Assembly: GCA_938038165.1 (NCBI GenBank)
Contig: CALHRB010000087.1
Coordinates: 1-14,417 of the forward strand
DNA: 14,417 bases
Origin: Candidatus Kapaibacterium sp.
GTDB lineage: Bacteria > Bacteroidota > Ignavibacteria > Kapaibacteriales > UBA2268
Reading direction: 5' to 3'
This document shows positions 6,216 through 14,169 of the stretch, piece after piece. A program made the translations under genes and the position numbers. The notes beneath the pieces were generated by a model. That model was not told the origin of the DNA, searched no databases, and saw nothing but the letters and a program-made list of their open reading frames with translations. Position 1 is the first letter of the stretch; each line of letters starts with the position of its first letter.

Positions 6216-7706
6216 TTGTTTTCAAAAAAAGATGAATTACTTGAGCTGACACTAGATCGGGAAAACGGCAATAAGGATAAAGCTAAAATTGCGGATAACG
6301 TCGAACAGAGCAACTCAGTTGCAGAAGTATACTGGGATAAGTGCAGAACAGTAATCAAAGACAACGTATCCGGTCAAGTTTTTCAAACTTGGTTTTCGCC
6401 AATTAAAGCACTCAAATACGAAGATAATACTTTGACCATTAGTGTGCCCAGTCAATTTTTTTATGAATGGATCGAAGAACATTATTTTCCACTACTACAA
6501 AAAACACTTGTTCAGGTAATTGGCGAAGATGCAAGATTAAGCTATCATATTGTCGTTGATGAGAATTTGGAGAAAGATCAGCAAAAATCTATTAAATTGC
6601 CCGGGAATAAATATCCAACAAGGGGAAACCCGCAAAATCAACTTCCTTTTGCTGAGAATCCTTATCTAAACAAGGAATATCCGACATTTCTCAACCACAG
6701 ATATACCTTTGAGAACTTCATCAAAGGTGATAGCAATCAGATGGCAAGCTCGGCTGCCTTTGCAGTCAGTCAAAATCCGGGTGGTACAAAATTCAACCCT
6801 CTCTTTATTTATGGCGATACTGGTTTGGGCAAAACACATCTTGTTCAAGCCATTGGCAATAAAATTGTCGAAAAGCACCGTAAACTACGTGTGATGTACA
6901 CCACGAGCGAAAGATTCACAATGGAATTTATTAATGCCATTCAGCTCAACAAGGTCAATGAATTCACTAACTTTTATCGCAGCATTGATGTTCTTATAGT
7001 AGATGATATTCAGTTTCTTGCAGGCAAGGAAAAAACTCAAGATAATTTCTTCCACACTTTCAATGCTCTGCATCAAGCTGGCAAGCAGATTATCTTAACA
7101 AGCGACAAAGCTCCAAGAGCACTCAGCGACGTTGACACAAGGCTTATTTCTCGTTTCCAATGGGGTTTGATTGCCGACATTCAGTCCCCAGATCTTGAAA
7201 TGAGAATGGCTATTCTTAACCAAAAAAGCAAGGATGAAGGCTTTGAACTTCCCATCGAAATTGTTGAATATATCGCCAAAAATGTTGTTTCAAGCATTAG
7301 GGAGCTCGAAGGCACCCTTATCAGCATCATTGCTAAAGTTACTCTCGACTGCAGAGAACTTAATCTCGAATTAGCAAAAGAAGTTATTAATGGTGTTAAT
7401 TTTTCTTCAAACAGAACTATTACCATTGATGATATTAAAGAAGCAGTTAGCCTTCAGATGAATATTAGTCTTGAGCTAATGGAATCCAAATCGAGAAAGC
7501 AAGAAATTGCCCTTGCTCGTCAAATGGCTATGTTTTTAGCAAAAAAATTCACTAATTTGTCTCTGAAATCTATTGGTGCCAGCTTTGGAAATCGTGACCA
7601 TTCCACCGTTCTTCATTCCTGTCAAGCCATTGAAAATTATCTTGTAACAGATAAATCCGTTAAAGCTGCTTACGAAACTCTTCTGAAAAAATTTCAAAAA
7701 ACTTAA
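6216..7706 (+). CDS. dnaA: Chromosomal replication initiator protein DnaA
   Basis: This 496-residue AAA+ ATPase binds DnaA boxes at the origin and melts it to start replication. Domain I is at ~37-120, beginning VYWDKCRTVIKDN and containing VFQTWFSPIKA. A short linker (domain II) ends near 150. The AAA+ core follows with Walker A GDTGLGKTH at 200-208, Walker B LIVDDIQF at 260-267 and the SRFQWGL arginine-finger box near 312-318. Domain IV (~405-496) holds the DNA-binding helix-turn-helix and DnaA signature with NRDHSTVLH at 459-467. The start is TTG: an in-frame TAG at 6210 blocks anything upstream, and the first internal ATG (about codon 175) would remove domain I. About 36 charged residues precede domain I, a longer lead than in most DnaA proteins. 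dnaN does not follow; the next gene is convergent. Confidence 0.97.
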   Translation: MFSKKDELLELTLDRENGNKDKAKIADNVEQSNSVAEVYWDKCRTVIKDNVSGQVFQTWFSPIKALKYEDNTLTISVPSQFFYEWIEEHYFPLLQKTLVQVIGEDARLSYHIVVDENLEKDQQKSIKLPGNKYPTRGNPQNQLPFAENPYLNKEYPTFLNHRYTFENFIKGDSNQMASSAAFAVSQNPGGTKFNPLFIYGDTGLGKTHLVQAIGNKIVEKHRKLRVMYTTSERFTMEFINAIQLNKVNEFTNFYRSIDVLIVDDIQFLAGKEKTQDNFFHTFNALHQAGKQIILTSDKAPRALSDVDTRLISRFQWGLIADIQSPDLEMRMAILNQKSKDEGFELPIEIVEYIAKNVVSSIRELEGTLISIIAKVTLDCRELNLELAKEVINGVNFSSNRTITIDDIKEAVSLQMNISLELMESKSRKQEIALARQMAMFLAKKFTNLSLKSIGASFGNRDHSTVLHSCQAIENYLVTDKSVKAAYETLLKKFQKT

Positions 7707-7713
7707 TAACTCT

Positions 7714-7754
7714 GGGGTTGTCTGAATTTCTTTTTCTGGAAAAACGACAACCCC
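7714..7754 (+). terminator. GC-rich hairpin directly after dnaA
   Basis: GGGGTTGTC at 7714-7722 pairs perfectly with GACAACCCC at 7746-7754, starting eight bases after the dnaA stop. A smaller TTTTT/AAAAA stem-loop can form inside the 23-base loop. Only a short, interrupted T stretch follows (CTTAATCTTT), so this may be a weak terminator or a 3' stabilising structure ahead of the stronger terminator at 7888. Confidence 0.55.
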
Positions 7755-7887
7755 GACTTAATCTTTCACTACCAATAACAATTAAATTTAATCATTAATG
7801 GTTTTGTCCTTTCCCTGAAAATCCTCTTTAATTGAATTTTTTGGCTTTTTTTAATTTTATTGAAGTATTTCCAAGCCTTTACATTAG

Positions 7888-7936
7888 AAAGGGACATCTC
7901 ACTTATTTTGAGAATGTCCCTTTTATCCTTTTTTTT
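7888..7936 (+). terminator. Rho-independent terminator between convergent dnaA and the T9SS gene
   Basis: AAAGGGACATCTCA at 7888-7901 pairs with 7909-7923 (14 bp, one bulged T on the right arm) around a 7-base loop. The plus-strand tail is T-rich, TTTTATCC followed by eight T at 7929-7936. It fits best as the end of the dnaA transcript. On the minus strand the stem also lies just after the stop of the 844-aa gene but has no good T tract, so termination there may be weaker. Confidence 0.8.
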
Positions 7937-7946
7937 ATTATTTTGC

Positions 7947-10481
7947 TTATCTAATAACGTCGAATTTTACCGCCTGTGAGTTATTTCCTGATGCAAGTCT
8001 CAGATAATATACTCCCTGACTTAAGTTTCTTACATCAATACTTGTTCTGTTAACTCCTTCAGTTGTCAGCAAAGAATTAAAATGAACAAGGTTGCCAATA
8101 TTATCGTAGATATATAGGTATGAAATTCCTGCATTCCCTCTGAAATTAAGGTTTATAGTGTTAATTGCCGGATTTGGATATACTCGAATGGTAGTTACAT
8201 TATCAAGCGGTTCATCGTTTGATAAGGTTTCCTCGGATTCCAGTGCTATAATAATGCCGCTGTTCCTTATATTTTCAGAGTAATCAGTGATGACCTTTTG
8301 CTGATAAGTTTTATAACCAATATAGTCAACAAATAGTGTGTTTTCGCCATCAGCCACTTCGGTCATTCGAAATTTGCCGTTTATGTCTGTGAAAGCAAAG
8401 TCTGAAACTTCGCCGAATTCATCAAGAACATAAACAAACGCTCCAGCAAGTGTATTAAGGCTTGACGGACTATCAGATTTTTTAATCAAACCGCTATTGT
8501 CAATAATAACTCCATCAATTTGAATAATACCTTTAAGACCAGCTCTGTTTTTATGTCTGATTTCAAAAATGATATCAATCATATTTTCACCGACAGAAAT
8601 TTTTGTGGCTTCTGTCCATTTTAATGTAGCAATTTCTCCCATTTTATAATAACCGGGCGTAAAAGCCCTGTCGAAGGGTATTGAAAGTAGAACATATTGC
8701 CCGGGAATTAGATTTTCGAATCTAAAATAGCCGCTTCTGTCAGTTTCTGCCATTTGTGAATATCTTTGGCTTGAATTTTTTTGGTTAATTAAATAAGCAA
8801 AAACTATTGAGTGCAAAGGATTGCCATCCTTGTCTGATATAACTTTTCCTGTGAATGAATTCCAATGGTGAGGTTTTAGTTTCAACCTGAAATCAATTCC
8901 GCTTAGATCTCCTGTAAGTTCAATCAAATCAGCTTCAAATGGTGACTCCACATTGTTATAATATTGTGGAATGTAATTAAAATCCATTGGTACAGCATAA
9001 GCTCGATAAATAAAATTATCTGGCAGTTGAATGCTGTAATTGCCCTTATCATCAGTTTTAGTGATAAAAGTATTTGGGACTGGTTGATTTGGATCTCTGT
9101 AGTTCCTATCAAAATCAATTGGCAAGAATTGCACAGTTGCAATTAACGGTTTATCCCCTTGTTCATTGGAAACATTCCCGTCAACTTTATAAGTTCTGGA
9201 TTTTTTTATTCTTTGAACTGATACTCTAAGCTTAATTTGCTCATCGCATTGTAGTTCGATTTTTTCAGCTTTATCAATTGATGGGGCATCTTTAAACCAC
9301 TCGTTCAGAAAATCGGGTCCTTCAAAATTAATTATATAGATACCATCAGGAACTTTAAGATTAAAATAACCATCAAGAATTGGTGCAGAGTAATTAATAT
9401 TCGCATTTGTTCTTTTATCAATTCGCCAGGCATTGACTCTGCCGTTTTTGACAGGTATGTTTTCGCTGTCTAATTCAACAGAGCCAGTAATCAAGGCACA
9501 CAGGTACTCTTTTTGAACTTCTTTTACATCTATTACAAAAGTTTGTGAATCAGAAATCTTTTCATCGCATTCCAGATAAGCTTTGACTGTAAACTTAAAA
9601 GTACCCGGTTTAGAAGGTACCCATTTTAATAAACCTGTATGGACATCAAATCCAGCCTCATTAGGAGCATCAGAAATTAATTCAAATAGAATCGGGCACC
9701 TTATATTAGATTGAGCAACAACTTGATAAAGCAACTGCTGACCTACTTCAGCTGTGTGCGGAGGTTGACTCAAAATTTTTACAAATCCCTGATTATTTTG
9801 CCCAACTGTTATAACATAATCCTGAATAGCAGGTTCCACGTTGATTTTGCAAGTAGTTCCCACCATTATTGACACTTTGAAAGTACCATTTTCTTGTGGA
9901 ACCCATCTGATCAAACCACTCTTATGGTCAATAGTCATTCCCTTTGGTGAATGTTGAAGAGAATAGACAAGTGGACAGTTATCAGCAAGATTTGTAACGG
10001 CTGTCAGCTGATAAATATATTCTTTACCGATGTATGCAAAAGTTGGGGGTTGAGATACAATTTTTATGTAAGGCTTAAAATTATCTGTTATATTTACTGA
10101 AACGATGTCCGAATTCTGACTTTCGATTATTGAATTTCCCTCAATAACGGCGGAAGTCAAAAAGAAAGAATATACTCCCGCTTTGAATCCTGATTTAACA
10201 TAGCTATATTCCTGAGAGTTACCCGCTTGAATATAATCAGAACGCTTAAATTTTGATAAATCTTGAGTGTTTTCAGTTGCAATATAGAGAATAAAAATTA
10301 CTGGTTGTGTCCCTTCGGGATTTTTCATCCACTTGAAATAAACAGTATTAGTGATGTTTTGGTTGTTGTCCTGAACAATTGCAATAAATTTTATCGGTGG
10401 CTTGGGTGCTTCAAGAGAAAATGAATTTGTACCGACAAATAGCAACGACAATAGAGTAATAAGAATAACTCTGACTGTCAT
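7947..10481 (-). CDS. Secreted multi-domain T9SS cargo protein with Ig-like and carboxypeptidase-regulatory-like modules
   Basis: This is an 844-residue surface or secreted protein. A signal peptide is at 1-22. A fibronectin-like segment covers ~27-131. Two related Ig/cadherin-like domains lie at ~135-225 and ~232-320, each with IVSQPP or ILSQPP near the start and GLIRWVP...GTFKV or GLLKWVP...GTFKF near the end. Several carboxypeptidase-regulatory-like (CNA-B-type) modules follow at ~333-760, with phrases such as ITGSV, VDGNV...DDKGNYSIQLP, FTGKVISDKDGNPL and FTDINGKFRMTEV. Residues 767-844 are a T9SS type A sorting domain starting VYPNP. No catalytic domain is visible, so adhesion or scaffolding is likely. 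It is the last gene of the run that starts with the ECF sigma factor, 35 bases after the lipoprotein gene, and it has a strong Shine-Dalgarno of its own. Confidence 0.92.
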   Translation of the reverse strand: MTVRVILITLLSLLFVGTNSFSLEAPKPPIKFIAIVQDNNQNITNTVYFKWMKNPEGTQPVIFILYIATENTQDLSKFKRSDYIQAGNSQEYSYVKSGFKAGVYSFFLTSAVIEGNSIIESQNSDIVSVNITDNFKPYIKIVSQPPTFAYIGKEYIYQLTAVTNLADNCPLVYSLQHSPKGMTIDHKSGLIRWVPQENGTFKVSIMVGTTCKINVEPAIQDYVITVGQNNQGFVKILSQPPHTAEVGQQLLYQVVAQSNIRCPILFELISDAPNEAGFDVHTGLLKWVPSKPGTFKFTVKAYLECDEKISDSQTFVIDVKEVQKEYLCALITGSVELDSENIPVKNGRVNAWRIDKRTNANINYSAPILDGYFNLKVPDGIYIINFEGPDFLNEWFKDAPSIDKAEKIELQCDEQIKLRVSVQRIKKSRTYKVDGNVSNEQGDKPLIATVQFLPIDFDRNYRDPNQPVPNTFITKTDDKGNYSIQLPDNFIYRAYAVPMDFNYIPQYYNNVESPFEADLIELTGDLSGIDFRLKLKPHHWNSFTGKVISDKDGNPLHSIVFAYLINQKNSSQRYSQMAETDRSGYFRFENLIPGQYVLLSIPFDRAFTPGYYKMGEIATLKWTEATKISVGENMIDIIFEIRHKNRAGLKGIIQIDGVIIDNSGLIKKSDSPSSLNTLAGAFVYVLDEFGEVSDFAFTDINGKFRMTEVADGENTLFVDYIGYKTYQQKVITDYSENIRNSGIIIALESEETLSNDEPLDNVTTIRVYPNPAINTINLNFRGNAGISYLYIYDNIGNLVHFNSLLTTEGVNRTSIDVRNLSQGVYYLRLASGNNSQAVKFDVIR

Positions 10482-10483
10482 AA

Positions 10484-10492
10484 CTCCTCCTT
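10484..10492 (-). promoter_or_regulatory. Strong Shine-Dalgarno of the 844-aa T9SS gene
   Basis: On the minus strand AAGGAGGAG is followed by TT and the ATG at 10481. The GGAGG core lies four bases from the start codon, a close but usable spacing. Most other genes in the window have no such site. Confidence 0.75.
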
Positions 10493-10516
10493 ATTTATTT
10501 AATTAGAAAAAATCGG

Positions 10517-11197
10517 CTAATATTTCAGTTGTATCTTGGTGTTCAAAAACAAAGAATCCTGCTTTGTTCTTATTTCTTCGAGTCTCAATCTTATTTCTTT
10601 GATGTTGGGAACACCCCCAACCCAAGTTGTATCATAGACAACAGTATCTTTTTGTTCTTTCCAGACTTTGTAGTCATAGATTTTAGAATAAAGGTAAGCC
10701 CAAATTTCTTTTTTGGGTTTGTTATAGCTGAAAGATAACTCAGTAATATTTTTATCTTCTCCAGAATTAATAGTTGTATCAGATTTTATATTCAAGCCAC
10801 GGTTAATCGAAAATTTAGCCCAACAAACATTATAGCCTGGTTGCGGTATAATTTTCATAGGCTGACCGGAAATCTGAGTTGAATCCACACGCAGTTCAAT
10901 ACTGTTAATGCTTATTCTTTCAGTGCTTTTTATGTTATCATTAGAAGCAAGTGATATATTGAACCATATTAATGGTATTTCTTTTGATGTGTCAACAGAT
11001 ATTGAGTAATTTTTTGCAAAAAATTCTCGGGCTATTCCATTTTCTTCCAGTAAAATAGTATTTATTGTTGGGTAAATCTTAGAGTTTTGATTGCCGAGTA
11101 GTTTTCTTTCCTTTGGTGTGTCAAGATCCATAGGTGAAGAACATGACCAAAGCAAAATAAATATAAAGGAAATAACTATTAATTTTAATGTGTCCAT
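10517..11197 (-). CDS. Putative lipoprotein of unknown function
   Basis: This 226-residue protein has a hydrophobic N-terminal segment (residues 5-16) followed by LLWSC, with C19 as the probable lipidated cysteine. Tryptophan at the -2 position is unusual for a lipobox, though the motif is looser in Bacteroidota relatives. Serines directly follow the cysteine. The rest is predicted mostly beta strand with hydrophilic turns (for example DTSKEIPLIWFNISL and ELSFSYNKPKKEIWAYLYSK), and no known family is recognised. The C-terminus contains a charged stretch, EIRLRLEEIRTKQDSL. It lies 63 bases after the anti-sigma-like gene and 35 bases before the T9SS gene, same strand, so it is probably co-transcribed and may act in the envelope with them. 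The ATG has no Shine-Dalgarno. Confidence 0.75.
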   Translation of the reverse strand: MDTLKLIVISFIFILLWSCSSPMDLDTPKERKLLGNQNSKIYPTINTILLEENGIAREFFAKNYSISVDTSKEIPLIWFNISLASNDNIKSTERISINSIELRVDSTQISGQPMKIIPQPGYNVCWAKFSINRGLNIKSDTTINSGEDKNITELSFSYNKPKKEIWAYLYSKIYDYKVWKEQKDTVVYDTTWVGGVPNIKEIRLRLEEIRTKQDSLFLNTKIQLKY

Positions 11198-11222
11198 TTT
11201 AATTTCTGTTTTCTGATTTTTA

Positions 11223-11230
11223 CAAATATA
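11223..11230 (-). promoter_or_regulatory. Possible -7 element (TATATTTG) before the lipoprotein gene
   Basis: On the minus strand TATATTTG matches the Bacteroidota TAnnTTTG element 25 bases before the lipoprotein ATG. The nearest upstream TTTG is 26 bases away, longer than the usual spacing. It could be an internal promoter in the 63-base gap, or chance. Confidence 0.2.
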
Positions 11231-11260
11231 ATAACATTTGAACAGGAAAGAAGTTACAAA

Positions 11261-12475
11261 CTAAAAATGAAACGACATTCCATAAGTAAAACCTATTTTT
11301 TTGGTATTATACCACACTTTTTGATTGATGTAAGATAGGAGTGACCCTTCCAAACCAATCATTGCACCAACACCAGTCTCTTTGGAAAAGTACTGCAATC
11401 CTGTGATAAACTTGGCTAATGGTCCAAGCTCAGTGCCGCCAAAGGTTGCTTGAACAAATGGTTGTGGACCCCCAGAGAACAATAGTTCCTTATCAAATAT
11501 ATACATAATATCTAAACCCGCCCAGTAAATTGCTGCATTTTGTGAATATTGCCATTCTGTTCCTCCCTCATAATTATTAAATACTTGTCCAAAAGGTTCA
11601 TTTCCAAATTCAAAGCCAATTCTGAAATTCCCGAACCTCGCAAAATAGAATGCAGCACTCATATTCGAAAAAACAGTAGTTTGTTTGTATGGAACTTGTG
11701 CCGAAGGAAATGAAATACCGTTTAACCCTCTTAACTGTAATGAATATTCATTGTTTTCTTGTTTGAGTGGCTTGGGTTGATTAACACTTAAAGAACTGTT
11801 ACCAAATTTGATTGGCTTGAATTTTCTCAAATTGTCATTCAAAACAAAATCAGAATGCTTTTGTGAATTTTCAAATATTATTAAATCAAGCACAGCCAGA
11901 TTATTATCTGGTGATATGACTTCATTCTTAACAAGGTTGTTTTCATCCTCGAGGTATTGGTTTGATAAACTACTGCTGGGCAGTGATTTATAAGCATCTT
12001 TGTAAATGATTTTTTCTGCTTTGTTCTTATCTGACACTATATCTTGAGTTAACGGATCTATAGAATAAGAAACCATCATCGGTATATGACTCTGAGTTGA
12101 AAGATAGTCAAGATTGTTATATAATCCAAAATATGTTATCAATGAAGCTACTATTGCAGTAATAACAGGAGCCCAGAGTTTTTTGAGAGTCGAAAGAACT
12201 ATACCCGAAAAAGGCACAATCGAATTTGGATTTAGAACTGAAGGATTGAAACCTAAGGAACTAAATACAGAAGCAGTAGTTTCAATCGGCGGTGAAACAG
12301 GTATAGAATCAGATTTAATCTTGTTTCGGATAAGCAAAAAGTCCCGCATCTCGCTTCTTAATTCCTCACTTGAAGCAAGTTCAGAAAAGAGGACAGTCTC
12401 CTGACCGGTTTCAAGTTCCCCATCAAGGAAGAGTTGTAATAATTCTGACGGACTTTGAAAATTTGATTCGTTCAT
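11261..12475 (-). CDS. Anti-sigma-factor-like membrane protein with C-terminal outer-membrane-barrel-like domain
   Basis: The frame opens at TTG 12487, but the ATG at 12475 is the better start and gives 404 residues. Residues ~10-55 resemble the N-terminal helical region of anti-sigma factors (LLQLFLDGELETGQETVLFSELASSEEL). There are no cysteines anywhere, so the zinc-binding variant is excluded. A single membrane helix lies at ~101-120 (LWAPVITAIVASLITYFGLY). A polar, Ser/Asn-rich linker covers ~121-240. Residues ~243-404 alternate aromatic and small residues in a beta-strand pattern (AAFYFARFGNFRIGFEFG, AAIYWAGLDIMYIF) and end in GFTYGMSFHF, like the C-terminal signal of outer-membrane barrels. 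It begins 28 bases after the ECF sigma gene, the classic sigma/anti-sigma order, so it probably holds that sigma factor at the inner membrane. Barrel and anti-sigma assignments rest on pattern and context only. Confidence 0.75.
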   Translation of the reverse strand: MNESNFQSPSELLQLFLDGELETGQETVLFSELASSEELRSEMRDFLLIRNKIKSDSIPVSPPIETTASVFSSLGFNPSVLNPNSIVPFSGIVLSTLKKLWAPVITAIVASLITYFGLYNNLDYLSTQSHIPMMVSYSIDPLTQDIVSDKNKAEKIIYKDAYKSLPSSSLSNQYLEDENNLVKNEVISPDNNLAVLDLIIFENSQKHSDFVLNDNLRKFKPIKFGNSSLSVNQPKPLKQENNEYSLQLRGLNGISFPSAQVPYKQTTVFSNMSAAFYFARFGNFRIGFEFGNEPFGQVFNNYEGGTEWQYSQNAAIYWAGLDIMYIFDKELLFSGGPQPFVQATFGGTELGPLAKFITGLQYFSKETGVGAMIGLEGSLLSYINQKVWYNTKKIGFTYGMSFHF

Positions 12476-12503
12476 AATATTCAACAATCAAATATGAATA
12501 AAA

Positions 12504-13064
12504 TTAATATTTTGATAAATCAGCTAAATATGGTGCTAAAATTTCTCTTATTTTTTGTCTTGCCCTGAAAAGTCTGATTTTAACAGTAGCAAGCGGCAAT
12601 CCAGTAACGTTAACAATCTCATTATATGTTAAACCTTCATATTCACGTAAAATAAATAAATCTTTATACTCGGCAGGCAATAGTTCCATTGCCATCTTTA
12701 TCAAATTCAGTAATTCATCATTGTCACTTCTTTCGTACGAAGAAGACATATATTCTTCGAACGTAAGATTTGTAGTATCTTTCCTTTTAATGTTAACGCA
12801 TAAATTTCTTGCTATCTTTAATAAAAAAGCAGGAACATTTGTCATTTCCCTGGTTTCTTGTGCACTTTGAAAGAATCTTACAAAGGCTTCCTGAAAAACA
12901 TCCCTTGCTTCCTCTTTGTTTCCCAAAAATTTTCGGCAATATGAGAAAATCCTCGCAGAATATCTGTCATACAAAACTCTAAAAGCTTGCTCTGACTTTC
13001 CGCTTTCTGACTTCATCAAATAGAAAAGCTCTACATCATCATATTGCTCGAAGTCATTGTTCAT
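12504..13064 (-). CDS. ECF-family RNA polymerase sigma factor
   Basis: This 186-residue sigma-70 family protein has only regions 2 and 4, the defining layout of extracytoplasmic-function sigma factors. Region 2 spans ~25-96 (AFRVLYDRYSARIFSYCRKFLG, DVFQEAFVRFF, and PAFLLKIARNLCVNIKRK near the -10-binding part). Region 4 spans ~127-180 (LPAEYKDLFILREYEGLTYNEI, then the helix-turn-helix GLPLATVKIRLFRARQKIRE). Such factors redirect RNA polymerase to envelope or stress genes once their anti-sigma partner releases them; the likely partner is the next gene downstream. The ATG at 13064 has no Shine-Dalgarno. It starts 61 bases after the unknown 347-aa gene. Its target promoters, perhaps including its own, cannot be defined here. 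Confidence 0.95.
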   Translation of the reverse strand: MNNDFEQYDDVELFYLMKSESGKSEQAFRVLYDRYSARIFSYCRKFLGNKEEARDVFQEAFVRFFQSAQETREMTNVPAFLLKIARNLCVNIKRKDTTNLTFEEYMSSSYERSDNDELLNLIKMAMELLPAEYKDLFILREYEGLTYNEIVNVTGLPLATVKIRLFRARQKIREILAPYLADLSKY

Positions 13065-13125
13065 CGTTGTAATAACATTAAAAGTTTGAATAAGTTACAA
13101 AAAAAAGGTTTTAGTTTTGAAAAAA

Positions 13126-14169
13126 TTAAAATTTGTATTGTTTTAATAATTCCCATGTTGTTTTTGATTCAATTTTTTGCTTAAAATACTCTTTTTTGAT
13201 ATAAGAACCAATCTCGACATTATACTTAGCCTCAGCCTTAGAAACAAATCCCCTGTTATGAAGCACCAGCTTGAACGAGCCCTCCCCTTTTGTATCAGCC
13301 ACCTCAATTAACTGTGTTTTAATGCCGTAAAGTTTTGCTGCTTTATTCTTAGCTTGAATATTATTCGAGACAGCTTCAATATGAAAATAACCATCCTTAT
13401 ATTTTGTAATTTTAGCCGAAAGAGTATCAAAAAAGTTTATATAATCAAGTTGTAAATCTATTGCTGTTTCCCAAAGCGAATCAATTTGGATTGGTTCCTT
13501 TGGAAAAAATATTTTCCTGACGTCAGCTAAAAATTTCAATCTGTCAAGGGAAACACCTTCTTCCCAGACAAAATTAATAATGGCATCGCTCATAGGATTG
13601 TTTTTTTGTTGTTTGATATAATCAATCAGGAATTCAAGTCTTTCCCCTTCAATTTTTGCTACTTCACCATAAGGAGAGTAAGTAAGATTGAATTCATTCC
13701 CAAGAGGAACAATAGTTGCAACAAGGTCCTCAAATGTTAAGGCACCTGGATTATCAGCCTGCGAATCGAATTCAAAGACAGCTTCTCCCTCTGTGAACTT
13801 ATATTTTAACGAATCAACTGAAACTTCAAATGTCATAAAACCTTCCTTAGGAGGATTCGGCATTACAAAATTAAAATAATATGATACTTCCCGAATGTAT
13901 TTTTTTGTACTATTATCACTAAAAATTCTTGTTACAACGGTTGAATCGTGCATTTTATAAACATGCCTTATGGTTTGTGGGGGCATAAATTTAAGTTGAT
14001 AGGCTGGGGGTTCTTCAGATTTTTTTGCTCCATCCTGTGAATATAAATAAATACCATTGCAAAGGACTAAAAATATTGCCAGAACAAAAGATAGAAAAAA
14101 TGAAAACTTTATTTCTTTTATCTTTTGAAATAATAAAGAGACCAAGCAGCTAATGTCATTCCGTCCCAT
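13126..14169 (-). CDS. Secreted or membrane-anchored protein of unknown function (DUF6263-like)
   Basis: This 347-residue protein has a basic N-terminal lead and a hydrophobic signal segment at ~21-44 (KFSFFLSFVLAIFLVLCNGIYLYS), followed by a mature domain rich in beta strands. Phrases such as TFEVSVDSLKYKF, NEFNLTYSPYGEVAKIEGERLEFLIDYIK and SLWETAIDLQ recall the DUF6263 family of exported Bacteroidota proteins; this resemblance is from memory and tentative. The ATG at 14169 has an AAGGAG four bases upstream and lies inside the preceding Nudix frame, overlapping its last 52 bases. A TTG at 14145 would shorten the overlap to 28 bases and still keep the signal segment. It is followed after 61 bases by the ECF sigma gene on the same strand. 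Confidence 0.75.
   Translation of the reverse strand: MGRNDISCLVSLLFQKIKEIKFSFFLSFVLAIFLVLCNGIYLYSQDGAKKSEEPPAYQLKFMPPQTIRHVYKMHDSTVVTRIFSDNSTKKYIREVSYYFNFVMPNPPKEGFMTFEVSVDSLKYKFTEGEAVFEFDSQADNPGALTFEDLVATIVPLGNEFNLTYSPYGEVAKIEGERLEFLIDYIKQQKNNPMSDAIINFVWEEGVSLDRLKFLADVRKIFFPKEPIQIDSLWETAIDLQLDYINFFDTLSAKITKYKDGYFHIEAVSNNIQAKNKAAKLYGIKTQLIEVADTKGEGSFKLVLHNRGFVSKAEAKYNVEIGSYIKKEYFKQKIESKTTWELLKQYKF

Noticed and set aside
6125..6364. 79-codon minus-strand open frame across the dnaA start
   Set aside because: Serine/leucine-rich product typical of antisense reading, no Shine-Dalgarno, and it overlaps conserved dnaA coding sequence.
7181..7426. 81-codon minus-strand open frame inside dnaA
   Set aside because: It lies fully within the highly conserved AAA+ region of dnaA, so it is an antisense artefact.
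7781..7792. Perfect palindrome ATTAAATTTAAT between dnaA and the T9SS gene
   Set aside because: Pure A/T, short, and located between two transcript ends where no operator is expected.
12114..12404. 96-codon plus-strand open frame inside the anti-sigma-like gene
   Set aside because: It is opposite a gene with sigma/anti-sigma context, a membrane helix and a start matching its operon; the plus-strand product resembles nothing known.
12476..12487. TTG start at 12487 for the anti-sigma-like protein
   Set aside because: An ATG four codons downstream gives a normal start, and the extra residues have no Shine-Dalgarno or conserved content.
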